The position numbers were made by a program, and so were the translations under genes. Below the pieces are notes generated by a model. It saw nothing but the letters and a program-made list of their open reading frames with translations. It was not told the DNA's origin and did not search any database. A stretch of 64,000 nt of DNA from Planctomycetota bacterium (GTDB lineage Bacteria; Planctomycetota; B15-G4). Each line of letters opens with the position of its first letter. Position 1 is the stretch's first letter. Where the stretch lies: the NCBI GenBank assembly GCA_020638905.1, contig JACKHP010000022.1:12977-76976 (forward strand), given 5' to 3'. Below, piece after piece: positions 53,806 to 63,364 of this stretch.

Positions 53806-55137
53806 TCAGGGCACGCTGGACGTGACCGCGTTGCTCGCGGCGAAGCCGACCGGTCCGCCGGTGTCGGCGATCCACTCCTGGGCCAGCACGGCGAGTCCGC
53901 TCGGCGCGCCCGACGGCCACGGGAAGGACAGCGCCAGCGCGCCGGATCCGTCGAGCGGCAGGCCGCCCAGCACGAGGTCGGGCGTCGGCACGAGCACGCC
54001 GCCCTTGAACGGCGCCGCGAGCGACGTGAAGCCGAGCACCAGCCACGCCGAGCCGGACGGCTTGCCGCCGGCGAGCACGAGCGACACGCTGCCGCCGTCG
54101 ACGAGCGCGCCCTCGCCCGTGAGCGACGGCGTGCCGTTCGTGCCGGCGAGCGCGTGCCCGAGGTCGTCCCACACGACGCTCGCGCGGAAGTCGACGACCA
54201 TCGGGACGTGGTCGAAGTCGATGCCGGCCGCGTCGATCGTCACGTCGTTCGCGAGCAGGCCGTTCGCCGCGAGTTCGGCGGGCGTCATCGTGGTCGTGTT
54301 CAGCAGGAACTCGTGCACCGACGGGAGCACGCTGTCGGTGCAGATCATGTAGTCGAGGCGTCCCGCGGGGTACGGCCCGGGGCTGTACCAGGTCCAGTCG
54401 TCGGGACCGGCCACGTTGTGCAGCGGGTGCTGGTCGAGGGCGTCGGTGCCGTCCCAGTCGGGCGGCGAGTCGGGACCGAACGTCGCGTTGTCGATGATGT
54501 TCCCGTCGATCAGCGTCTGGAGCGGCTGCGGGCCGTCGACGATGTTCAGGTCGCCGAGCACGAGCATCGGCGTGCCCTGCGGCAGCGTGATCGCTCCGCC
54601 GGGGTTGCGCGCGTCCTTCATCCACGCCACGATCGCGTCGGACTGCTTCTGGCGCCGGACGTCGTAGCCGCCGCAGCACTTGTAGTGGTTGTTCATCACG
54701 TACAGGTCGAACGGCCAGCTCCCGTCGGGCAGGTCGACGAGCGCCATGGCCTGCTCCTTGTCGCCGGCGGGCACCGTCTGCGTGGCCTTCAGCGAGAGCG
54801 GCCAGCGGCTCGCGATGACGCAGTCGCTGCCCTTCTGTCCCTGCCAGCCGCCGGGCACGGGGTGGATCGCGTCGAGCAGCGCGATGACCTGGGAGAGCGG
54901 CGTGTTGTAGTCGATCTCCTGCAGGTTGAGCACGTCGGGGTCGAGCGCGTCGAGCACGCGTTCGAACTTCGCCGCCTGGACGGGATCGACCGACGGGAAG
55001 ATCGAGTCCCACAGGATGTTGTAGGTCACGACGCGCAGGTCTCCGGGCAGCTCGCGCTGGACGAAGGTCTGGGCCGAGGTGGGTGCGAGGAGCAGCGCGA
55101 CGGCGGCTGCCGCGAGGCCGGTGCGGAGGGGGGACAT
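53806..55137 (-). CDS. secreted endonuclease/exonuclease/phosphatase-fold enzyme with PFKGG module
   Basis: 443 residues; signal peptide ending PTSAQT. Residues ~30-305 have the EEP fold: VVTYNILWD, NLQEIDYN (metal Glu), a loop NNHYKCCGG, LVLGDLNIVDG (Asp/Asn), RLDYMICTDSV and FDHVPMVVDF (catalytic His). It should hydrolyse phosphodiesters such as extracellular nucleic acid or lipid headgroups. The last ~110 residues hold the module APFKGGVLVPTPDLVL and GPVGFAASN otherwise seen on FG-GAP proteins, so the module is independent of the propeller. Confidence 0.87.
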   Translation of the reverse strand: MSPLRTGLAAAAVALLLAPTSAQTFVQRELPGDLRVVTYNILWDSIFPSVDPVQAAKFERVLDALDPDVLNLQEIDYNTPLSQVIALLDAIHPVPGGWQGQKGSDCVIASRWPLSLKATQTVPAGDKEQAMALVDLPDGSWPFDLYVMNNHYKCCGGYDVRRQKQSDAIVAWMKDARNPGGAITLPQGTPMLVLGDLNIVDGPQPLQTLIDGNIIDNATFGPDSPPDWDGTDALDQHPLHNVAGPDDWTWYSPGPYPAGRLDYMICTDSVLPSVHEFLLNTTTMTPAELAANGLLANDVTIDAAGIDFDHVPMVVDFRASVVWDDLGHALAGTNGTPSLTGEGALVDGGSVSLVLAGGKPSGSAWLVLGFTSLAAPFKGGVLVPTPDLVLGGLPLDGSGALALSFPWPSGAPSGLAVLAQEWIADTGGPVGFAASNAVTSSVP

Positions 55138-55167
55138 GGCACGCTTCCCGAGGGGTGGGGTCCCGGC

Positions 55168-55173
55168 AGGATA
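55168..55173 (-). promoter_or_regulatory. possible -10 (TATCCT) of the secreted EEP gene
   Basis: Minus-strand TATCCT lies 30 bases before ATG 55137, ahead of a GGGAAG ribosome site. Confidence 0.3.
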
Positions 55174-55207
55174 ACGGACGCCGGTGCGCGCGGCGTCCGG
55201 CGCGCGC

Positions 55208-56017
55208 TCAGATCGTGTGCGAGACGCCGAGCAGCTCGTAGAGGTGGTTCTTCACCCGACCGTACTCGGCGCTGCCGAGGTCGCGCGGGTGCGGCAGGTC
55301 GACGGTGACGACGTCGCGGATGCGTCCCGGGCGTGCGGTGAAGACCACGATGCGCTCGGCCAGCTGGATCGACTCGTCGACGTCGTGGGTGACGAACAGG
55401 ATCGTCTTCTTCTCGGCCTGCCAGATGCGGATCAGCTCGCTGCGCATCTGCAGGCGCGTGAGCGAGTCGAGCGCGCCGAAGGGCTCGTCCATGTAGATCA
55501 CGTCGGGCGAGACGGCCAGGGCGCGTGCCACCTCGACGCGCTGCTTCATGCCGCCCGAGAGCTCCATGGGATACGTGCGCTCGAAGCCGCCCAGGCCCAC
55601 GAGGTCGACGTAGCGCTGCACGATCTCGGACTGCGCGGCCTTGTCCTTCATGTGCCGCAGGCCGAGCGCGACGTTGTCCCAGACGGAGGCCCAGGGGAAG
55701 ATGCCGTACTCCTGGAAGACGAACACGCGTCGCGGGTCGGGGCGCGCGACCTCCTCGCCGTCGATCGTCACGCTGCCGCGCGTGGGCCGCTCGAAGCCGC
55801 CGATGATGTTGAGCAGCGTCGACTTGCCGCAGCCCGACGGGCCGAGCAGGCACACGAACTGCCCGTCCTGCACGGTGAGGTCGACGGCCTCGAGGACCGC
55901 GAGCTCGCCGCCTCCCTTGGCGAATGCCTTGGACACGCCGCACACCACGACCTTGTCGGGTGCGTCGTGTCCGGCCGGATCGTCATGTCGCGAGTTCACC
56001 GCTTGGTGTATCCCCAT
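55208..56017 (-). CDS. NitT/TauT-type ABC transporter ATP-binding protein
   Basis: 269 residues from ATG 56017; an alternative GTG at 55999 overlaps the permease stop as GTGA. Walker A GPSGCGKST, Q-loop VFVFQEYGIFPW, signature LSGGMKQRV, Walker B VIYMDEPFGALD and His switch FVTHDVDES, typical of the SsuB/TauB/NrtD group. Third gene of the importer operon; energises the adjacent permease. Confidence 0.92.
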   Translation of the reverse strand: MGIHQAVNSRHDDPAGHDAPDKVVVCGVSKAFAKGGGELAVLEAVDLTVQDGQFVCLLGPSGCGKSTLLNIIGGFERPTRGSVTIDGEEVARPDPRRVFVFQEYGIFPWASVWDNVALGLRHMKDKAAQSEIVQRYVDLVGLGGFERTYPMELSGGMKQRVEVARALAVSPDVIYMDEPFGALDSLTRLQMRSELIRIWQAEKKTILFVTHDVDESIQLAERIVVFTARPGRIRDVVTVDLPHPRDLGSAEYGRVKNHLYELLGVSHTI

Positions 56018-56823
56018 CGGACCTCGTCGAATCTCTCGAGCTGGCGGACGAGCAGGTCGAGCACGATGCCGATCAAACCGATGATGATCATCGTTGCGAC
56101 GACCAGGTCGTAGCGGCCACCCATGTTGCGCGCGTCGTTGATCAGGTAGCCGAGGCCGCTCTCCATGCCGACCATCTCGGCGGCGACGATGACCAGCCAG
56201 GCGACGCCCATCGCGATACGCAACGCCGTGATGATCTGCGGCATGGCGGCCGGCAGAACCACTCGACGGAACAGCTCGATGCCGTGCAGGCCGAAGTTCT
56301 GGGCCGAGCGCTGGTGCACGAGGCTGATGTTGCGTACGCCGGCCATCGTCCCCACGGCGATCGGGAAGAAGCTCGAGAGGAAGATCAGGAACACGCCCGC
56401 CCCGTCGCCGATGCCGAACCACAGGATCGCGATCGGGATCCAGGCGATGGGGGAGATGGGCCGCAGGCCCTGGATGATCGGGTTCAGAGCCCAGAATCCC
56501 CGCAGCGACCAGCCGGCCAGGAGTCCCACGGGGATCCCGGTGGCAGAGCCGAGCAGGAAACCCCAGGTCACCCGGAACAGGCTGGCCACGATGTCGCCCA
56601 TGAGCCGATCGCTCTTCAGCAGGTCGGCATATGCCAGAAGGGTGTCGCCGGGGGTCGGGAAGATCGTCGCACCGTAGACGTCGCACGCGAACTGCCACAG
56701 AGCCACGCCGATCGTCGCGACTCCCAAGGGGAGCATGAGCTTCTGCAGCCTCTCGGGGCATCGCCGTCCCACGACGAGCAGGACCACGGCGACCAGTAGC
56801 GCGATCGGTGCCGCGGGACTCAT
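55996..56823 (-). CDS. NitT/TauT-type ABC transporter permease
   Basis: 275 residues with about seven helices, the first pair being an N-terminal addition. The coupling-helix EAA-type motif is in the segment FGLHGIELFRRVVLPAAMPQ, and the fold matches BPD_transp_1 permeases of the SsuC/TauC type (FPTPGDTLLAYADLL; GLRPISPIAWIPIAILWFG). Starts in an ATGA overlap with the binding-protein gene. Confidence 0.92.
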   Translation of the reverse strand: MSPAAPIALLVAVVLLVVGRRCPERLQKLMLPLGVATIGVALWQFACDVYGATIFPTPGDTLLAYADLLKSDRLMGDIVASLFRVTWGFLLGSATGIPVGLLAGWSLRGFWALNPIIQGLRPISPIAWIPIAILWFGIGDGAGVFLIFLSSFFPIAVGTMAGVRNISLVHQRSAQNFGLHGIELFRRVVLPAAMPQIITALRIAMGVAWLVIVAAEMVGMESGLGYLINDARNMGGRYDLVVATMIIIGLIGIVLDLLVRQLERFDEVRWGYTKR

Positions 56824-57893
56824 CGGACGGCCTCCGCGGCGGGGCCCGTCGGCAGGCGATCGAGTGCCCACGGTTCCTGGCCGTCCGTGCGCACGAAACT
56901 CGTGTCCGCGTACTGACCGAACTCGACGCGCCGCGGCAGGACGCCGATCTCGACGGCGAGTTCCATGATCTCGTCGAAGTCGTCCTTCAACGGCGCGAGA
57001 TGCGTGTACTTCACGCGATCGAGGGGACGGCTCAGCACGTACGCCAGCAACTCGGGTGATTGGAAGTAGTAGTTCTTGCCCGCGACCTCCGCCGCGTCGA
57101 GGCGGTGCGCGGGGTCCTCGTCGAGCCACTTTCCGGATCGCGCGATGCCGTCGACCAGTTCCTGCACGAGATCACGGCGTTCGTCGATGAGGTCCTGACG
57201 GACGACGAGCACGCACGAGATGAATTCGGGCCAGATGTCCTTCGTGAAGGCGAGGATGCGGCCGGAGCCGTCGAGCTCCGCCTTGGCGCAGAACGGCTCT
57301 CCCACGATGTACGCGTCGATGCTGCCCTCCGCCAGCGCCGTCGGATGTTCCGGCGGCGGGAGCTCGATGATGTTCATCGAGTCGTAAGGCATGCCGCGCT
57401 CCTTCATCATCTTGTGAAGCAGGATGTTCTGGTTGGAGTAGCGCATCGGGATGGCGACGGTCTTCCCGGCAAGATCGCGGAAGTCGTGGATGTCGCCGTT
57501 CTTCCGGACCACGATCGCGGTGCCGTCGCGGTGACCGAGGTAGACGACCTTCACGGGGAGTCCCTTGTCGACCAGGTTCATGGCCAGCGGAGCGAGAATG
57601 AACGAGGCGCCGATCTCCTTGGCGGCCAGTGCCTCGCTGACCGTTGCGAAGTCGGTGAACTTGCGGCTGCTGAAGACCGAGCCGGTATCGCTGTGTTCGG
57701 TCACCCAACTGGTGACCGGGCATGTGAGATGTCAGGTGACCGGAAGGAACCCCACGATGAGCCTGGGGCGCTCCGTGCCGAACATCACCCGCGCTGACGA
57801 GGCCAGTCGATCCCAGCCGACGTTGAGCTGGATGTGCGCGAGCGTGATGAGCGCCAACCAGACGAGCGATCCGACGATGACCTTGAACTTCAT
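56820..57893 (-). CDS. selenocysteine-containing ABC transporter substrate-binding protein (UGA at codon 54)
   Basis: 357 residues when the TGA at 57734-57732 is read as selenocysteine. Start ATG 57893. An N-terminal hydrophobic segment (VIVGSLVWLALITLAHI) is followed by RLIVGFLPVT, then UGA, then HLTCPVTSWVTEHSDTG, and the rest of a NitT/TauT (SsuA/THI5-like) binding protein: ASFILAPLAM, KTVAIPMRYSNQN, PPEHPTALAEGSIDAYIVGEP. Both sides of the UGA are in one frame and both are needed for a normal-length family member. Homologues, as I recall them, carry Cys there. A perfect hairpin follows the UGA. Standard gene calling would start at GTG 57704 and lose the signal and first domain. A nonsense mutation is the alternative. 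Confidence 0.82.
57698..57718 (-). other. bacterial SECIS-like hairpin
   Basis: Thirteen bases after the UGA, CGGTCACC pairs perfectly with GGTGACCG around the loop AGTTG. The loop begins 21 bases after the UGA and has G at its second position. Published bacterial SECIS rules ask for a 16-37 base distance and a G in the first two loop positions, so this fits. Confidence 0.75.
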
Positions 57894-58422
57894 GGACGCG
57901 TTCCGAGGATGTCTTCGGTGATCCGTCATTGGACGCGATGAGATCGATGGCCGCAAGGAAGACGCGACTCGGAGTTCGTGTGTCGCGCGGCGTGCTCGCA
58001 TCGTCCGCCGTACGCGCCGTCGCGTGCCGTCTATGCGACGCGGTCGCTCACGACTTTCGGGAGCGACGGGGACGCGTGCGTCGCGTCCTTCGCGCAGCGC
58101 TCGCTGCGTCGAGTCTCGAAGCGCTCCGCGCGTCGCCGCCGTCGCGCCTCCGCCGATCCGGTCGGCGTGCTCCCCTGCCTCGTCGGCGCCGAGGCGGCGC
58201 CGCGCCCTGGCGCACCAGGCACGCCCGACGGACCGCGCCCCGACGGCACCATCCGGTGACGGGACCGGGACGCGCGGTGTGTGCCCAACAAGCGGAGGAG
58301 CCAATCGGTATAGTCGCGCGATGACCCGGTCAGGGCGGGAGGCGGTCCCGTCGGCGGGTCCGGCGGAGCCCCCGGGCTCCGCGTCGTCCGGCCGTCCATC
58401 GCAGGTCGAACAAGGAGATCCC
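57894..58422. other. divergent intergenic region, 529 bases
   Basis: Separates the Sec binding-protein gene (minus) from the MoxR gene (plus). Open frames on both strands are Arg/Ala-rich composition artefacts without ribosome sites. On the plus strand TATAGT at 58309-58314 is a good -10 for the MoxR operon. I looked for a tRNA-Sec and saw none: a TTCGAGACTC stretch at about 58110 resembles a T-loop but has no cloverleaf around it. Confidence 0.5.
58309..58314 (+). promoter_or_regulatory. probable -10 (TATAGT) of the MoxR operon
   Basis: TATAGT lies ~110 bases before GTG 58423. No clear -35. An in-frame ATG at 58321 would be a leaderless alternative start. Confidence 0.45.
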
Positions 58423-59415
<993 letters not shown>

Positions 59416-59437
59416 GTCCTTGGGGACAGATCGTCCC

Positions 59438-60328
59438 GTGAGCGCTTCCGAGACGTCGACTGCCGAGATCCTGCGCGCGGTGAAGCGCGTGCGGCTGGCC
59501 ACGCGCAAGGCCGTCACCGACATGGTCGCCGGCGGCTTCGCGTCGGTCTTCCGCGGCGCGGGCATGGAGTTCGAGGAGGTGCGCGAGTACGTCCCCGGCG
59601 ACGACGTGCGCGCCATCGACTGGAACGTGACGGCGCGCACGGGACGCCCGTACATCAAGAAGTTCGTCGAGGAGCGCGAGCAGACGATCCTGCTCGTGCA
59701 CGACATCTCGGCCAGCACGCGCCTCGGCAGCCGGCGCCGCGCGGTGCGCCAGGCCGCCGCCGAGCTGGCGGGCATCCTGGCGTTCTCGGCGATCCAGTCG
59801 GGCGACCGCGCGGGATACGTGGCGTTCAGCGATCGCGTCGAGCTCGAGCTGCCGCCGCGCGGCAGCACGCACCAGGCGTTCCGCATCATCCGCGAGGCGC
59901 TCTACCGCACCGCCGAGCACCCGGGCACGTCGCTCGCCGAGGCCGCGGGACACGTCACGCGCGTGCTCAAGCGGCGCGCGTACGTGTTCGTCCTGTCCGA
60001 CTTCCTCGACGACGGGTACGAGCGCGCGGTGGGCATGCTGGCGCGCAAGCACGACGTCGTCGCGCTGCGGCTCGTCGATCCCCTGCACGTGACGCTGCCG
60101 GCCGTGGGTCTCGTGCGCTGGATCGACCCCGAGACCGGCCACGAGCACCTCGTCGACAGCTCGTCCCGCGCCGTGCGCACGGAGCTCGGTGCGCGCGCCG
60201 AACGGCGCACGTCCGAGCTGCGCACGGGCCTGCGCAGCCACGGCGTCGACCTGGTCGACATCTCCCTCGACGGCCCCGTGGTCGAGCCGCTCATCGCGTA
60301 CCTGCACCAGCGCGAGCGGCGGCGATGA
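59438..60328 (+). CDS. DUF58 protein of the MoxR/Bat locus
   Basis: 296 residues, GTG start at 59438 (an in-frame TTG lies 18 bases upstream). Contains the DUF58 core FRGAGMEFEEVREYVPGDD then RAIDWNVTART, followed by a vWA-like fold (ILLVHDISASTRLG). Cytoplasmic; partner of the MoxR ATPase in this conserved cluster. Overlaps the next gene by 4 bases. Confidence 0.9.
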   Translation: MSASETSTAEILRAVKRVRLATRKAVTDMVAGGFASVFRGAGMEFEEVREYVPGDDVRAIDWNVTARTGRPYIKKFVEEREQTILLVHDISASTRLGSRRRAVRQAAAELAGILAFSAIQSGDRAGYVAFSDRVELELPPRGSTHQAFRIIREALYRTAEHPGTSLAEAAGHVTRVLKRRAYVFVLSDFLDDGYERAVGMLARKHDVVALRLVDPLHVTLPAVGLVRWIDPETGHEHLVDSSSRAVRTELGARAERRTSELRTGLRSHGVDLVDISLDGPVVEPLIAYLHQRERRR

Positions 60329-61323
60329 GCGTCGCGCGCCTGCTCTGCGCCCTGCTCGTGACGCTGCTCGCGGTCGTCCCGCGCGCGGCCGCGGCCGACG
60401 ACGCGAGCCCGCCGCGCAGCGAGACGGTCGTGTCGGAGGGCGGCGTGACCGTCGAGGCGCCCGCCGGCGCGCTGCTCGTGGGGCAGTGGTTCGAGCTCGT
60501 GATCCACGGGCCGTTCGCCGACGACGCGCAACTCGCGCTGGCTCCCGACCAGGACGCGCTGCTGTTCGACGGCGAGCCCGAGCGCACGGTCGAGGTCGAC
60601 CGCGTCGTGTGGGTGCTGAAGGCCTGCGCGTTGCGCGACGGCGAGCTCCCGATCGAGGGCATGTCGATCACGTCCGCGGGCACGACGCTGCCGGTGCCGT
60701 CGTTCCGGCTCTCGGTCTCGTCGGGGCTCGACCCGGACGTCGTCCCGCGCATGGCGGGGCCGCTCGGACCGGTCGAGCTGCCGCACCTGACCGCGCCCTG
60801 GGGACCGTTCGTGTGGCCGCAGGTGCTGCTGCTCGCGCTGCTCTTCATGTCGATCGTGCGCGGCACGCGGGTGGTGCCGGTGTTCGTGCGCCGCACGCCG
60901 CCCGACCAGCTCGCGATCGAGGCCCTGGGACGCCTGCGGTTGCGTCTGCCGTCGGGGCCCGAGGGCGTGGTGCCGTTCGTGGTCGAGGTGAGCGACGTGC
61001 TGCGCCGCTACATCGAGGGACGTTTCGACCTGCACGCGCCCGCGCGCACGACCGAGGAGTTCCTGATCGAGGTGGCGCGCCGCGACGACGCGGTGGCCGA
61101 GCGCGAGGAGACCCTGGGCGGCTTCCTGACGGCCTGCGACCTGGTCAAGTTCGCCCGCGCGCGCCCCGGACGGGAGGAGCTGCTGCACCTGCTCGGGACC
61201 GCCGAGACCTTCGTCGAGGAGACGCGCTTCCTGCCGTCCGACGACGACACGACCGTCGACGACGAGCTCGACGACGCCGACGCGTCGCCGTCGGGCGCGC
61301 GCGCCCCGGAGCTCGTGGCATGA
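60325..61323 (+). CDS. secreted/membrane BatD- or DUF4381-like protein
   Basis: 332 residues. Signal peptide ending RAAAADD, a periplasmic beta domain to ~165 (VTVEAPAGALLVGQWFEL), one transmembrane helix (WPQVLLLALLFMSIV) and a cytoplasmic helical tail (VVEVSDVLRRYIEGRFDLHAP) like those of DUF4381 proteins. Both neighbours overlap by ATGA. Confidence 0.8.
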   Translation: MSVARLLCALLVTLLAVVPRAAAADDASPPRSETVVSEGGVTVEAPAGALLVGQWFELVIHGPFADDAQLALAPDQDALLFDGEPERTVEVDRVVWVLKACALRDGELPIEGMSITSAGTTLPVPSFRLSVSSGLDPDVVPRMAGPLGPVELPHLTAPWGPFVWPQVLLLALLFMSIVRGTRVVPVFVRRTPPDQLAIEALGRLRLRLPSGPEGVVPFVVEVSDVLRRYIEGRFDLHAPARTTEEFLIEVARRDDAVAEREETLGGFLTACDLVKFARARPGREELLHLLGTAETFVEETRFLPSDDDTTVDDELDDADASPSGARAPELVA

Positions 61324-62330
61324 GCGGCGTGCTCGGCGACGTCCTGGGCTGGTTCGGCGTGCACGTCTTCGGCGATCCGTGGGTGCTGCTGTTCCTGCTG
61401 CTCGTGCCGCTCGTCGCGTGGCTGCTGCGCCGGCGTCGCTACACGTCGGTCGACGGCGGCTCGGACCGGCTGTTCGCCGGCCTTCCCGTCTCGCTGCGCG
61501 CGCGTCTGCGCTTCGTCCCCGGACTGCTGCTCGGGCTGGCGGTCTCGTTGCTCGTGATCGCGCTCGCCCGCCCGCAGCAGGGACGCGTCGAGACGCGCAC
61601 GACCACCGAGGGCATCGACATCCAGCTCGTGGTCGACACGAGCTCGTCGATGACGCAGTCGACCCTCGAGGACGGCCCGTCGAACCTCGAGGTGGTCAAG
61701 GAGGTCGTGGCGAGCTTCGTCAAGTCGCGTCCCGACGACCGGCTCGGACTCACGAGCTTCGCGGCCTACCCGCGCACCGAGTCGCCGCTGACGCTCGACC
61801 ACCAGGCGCTGCTCGAACGGCTGCGCGAGGTGCAGTGCGTGCGCGCCCAGGGCCCGGAGGACGGCACGAGCATCGGCGTCGCGCTCGGACACGCGGCGGT
61901 CAAGCTGCGCGACAGCAAGGCCAAGAGCAAGGTCGTCGTGCTGCTCACCGACGGCGAGGAGAACGGACAGGAGATCACGCCCGCCGAGGCCGCCGCACTG
62001 TGCGCCGAGCTGGGCGTCAAGGTCTACACCATCGCCGCCGGACGTCCCATGTCGGTCGACCTCTTCGGGCGCGCGTTCGAGGTCCCGTACGACACGACGA
62101 TGCTCGAGCAGGTCGCGGCGACCACCGGCGGCCGCTGCTTCCGCGCGAAGGACAAGGACGCGCTGGCCCAGGTCTACGAGCAGATCGACCGGCTCGAGCG
62201 CACCGAGATCGAGGACGTCGGCTTCACCGAGTACGTCGACCTGTACCCGAAGCTGCTCGGGCCGGCGCTCGTGCTGCTGCTGCTCGAGCTGCTGCTCTCG
62301 CGCGGCCCCTGGCTGGAGTTCTCGCGATGA
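61320..62330 (+). CDS. von Willebrand A membrane protein (BatA-like)
   Basis: 336 residues. Two N-terminal helices and a C-terminal helix (LLGPALVLLLLELLL) bracket a vWA domain with a MIDAS site (VVDTSSSMTQS, then DGTSIGVAL and LLTDGEENG). Metal-dependent protein-protein interaction in the periplasm; part of the Bat complex thought to protect envelope proteins. Confidence 0.9.
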   Translation: MSGVLGDVLGWFGVHVFGDPWVLLFLLLVPLVAWLLRRRRYTSVDGGSDRLFAGLPVSLRARLRFVPGLLLGLAVSLLVIALARPQQGRVETRTTTEGIDIQLVVDTSSSMTQSTLEDGPSNLEVVKEVVASFVKSRPDDRLGLTSFAAYPRTESPLTLDHQALLERLREVQCVRAQGPEDGTSIGVALGHAAVKLRDSKAKSKVVVLLTDGEENGQEITPAEAAALCAELGVKVYTIAAGRPMSVDLFGRAFEVPYDTTMLEQVAATTGGRCFRAKDKDALAQVYEQIDRLERTEIEDVGFTEYVDLYPKLLGPALVLLLLELLLSRGPWLEFSR

Positions 62331-63364
62331 GCCTGCGCCTGGCCGATCCCTCGACGCTGCTGTGGCTGCTGGTGCTCGTGCCGGTGGCCGTGGCCTGCCT
62401 CGTCGCGGTCGGCGTGGCGCGCGCCCGGCGCAGGCGCCTCTTGGGAGAGCAGGCCGACGCGCTGTTGCCCGGATTCAGCACCGGCCGCCGCCTGCTGCGC
62501 GACGGACTCATGCTGCTGGCCTGCGCGGCGGTGCTGCTGGCCCTCGCCGGTCCGCAGCTCGGGACCGAGGTGCGCGAGGTCCAGCGGCGCGGCGTCGACG
62601 TCATGGTCGTGCTCGACGTGAGCCGCTCGATGCTCGCGCAGGACGTCAAGCCCAGCCGCCTCGACCGCGCCAAGCGCGAGATCCGCGGTCTGCTCGACCG
62701 GATGCTCGGCGACCGCATGGGACTCGTCACCTTCGCGGGCGACGCCAAGCGCATCCTGCCGCTGACCCACGACGCGAACACGTATCGGCTGTTCCTCGAC
62801 GACGTCGACACGACCACGAACCGGCTGGGCGGCACGGCCATCGGCGAGGGCCTCGAGCGCGCGCTCGACTCGTTCGACGAGGCGCGTCCCGAGCAGGGCG
62901 TGATCGTGCTGCTCACCGACGGCGAGGACCACGACTCCGACCCGCCGCCGCGCGAGGTGGCCTTCAAGGCGCGCGCGCGCGGCATCCCGATCCACGTGGT
63001 GGCGGTGGGCACGGCCGACGGCGGCACGATCCCGCTGCCCGACAGCAGCTCGCCCTCGGGCACGACGCTGCTGCTCGGTCCCGACGGGCAGCCGGTCGTC
63101 ACGCGTCCCGACGAGGACCTGCTGCGCGAGATCGCCGACGTGGCCCAGGGCGAGTTCCTCTCCACCGAGCGCACGGCCTTCCCGCTGGACGAGCTGTACA
63201 CCAAGCGCATCGCGGTCATGCCGGGCGTGGCGCGCACCAGCCGTCAGGCCGAGGTCGGCATCGATCGCTCGCAGTGGGTGCTGGCCTTCGCGCTGGGCTG
63301 CCTGTTGCTGCGGGCCGTGCTCCGCGATACTCCCTTGCCAGACCTCGAGGAGCCGAGCGCATGA
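62327..63364 (+). CDS. von Willebrand A membrane protein (BatA/BatB-like)
   Basis: 345 residues; paralogue of the preceding gene. N-terminal helices, vWA domain with MIDAS VLDVSRSMLAQDVKPSRL, GTAIGEGLERAL and LLTDGEDHDSD, and a C-terminal helix (VLAFALGCLLLRAVL). The segment SMLAQDVKPSRLDRAK is typical of BatB. ATGA overlaps at both ends. Confidence 0.91.
   Translation: MSLRLADPSTLLWLLVLVPVAVACLVAVGVARARRRRLLGEQADALLPGFSTGRRLLRDGLMLLACAAVLLALAGPQLGTEVREVQRRGVDVMVVLDVSRSMLAQDVKPSRLDRAKREIRGLLDRMLGDRMGLVTFAGDAKRILPLTHDANTYRLFLDDVDTTTNRLGGTAIGEGLERALDSFDEARPEQGVIVLLTDGEDHDSDPPPREVAFKARARGIPIHVVAVGTADGGTIPLPDSSSPSGTTLLLGPDGQPVVTRPDEDLLREIADVAQGEFLSTERTAFPLDELYTKRIAVMPGVARTSRQAEVGIDRSQWVLAFALGCLLLRAVLRDTPLPDLEEPSA

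Noticed and set aside
58095..58130. TTCGAGACTC as a tRNA T-loop (possible tRNA-Sec)
   Set aside because: No acceptor, anticodon or D arms can be drawn around it on either strand.
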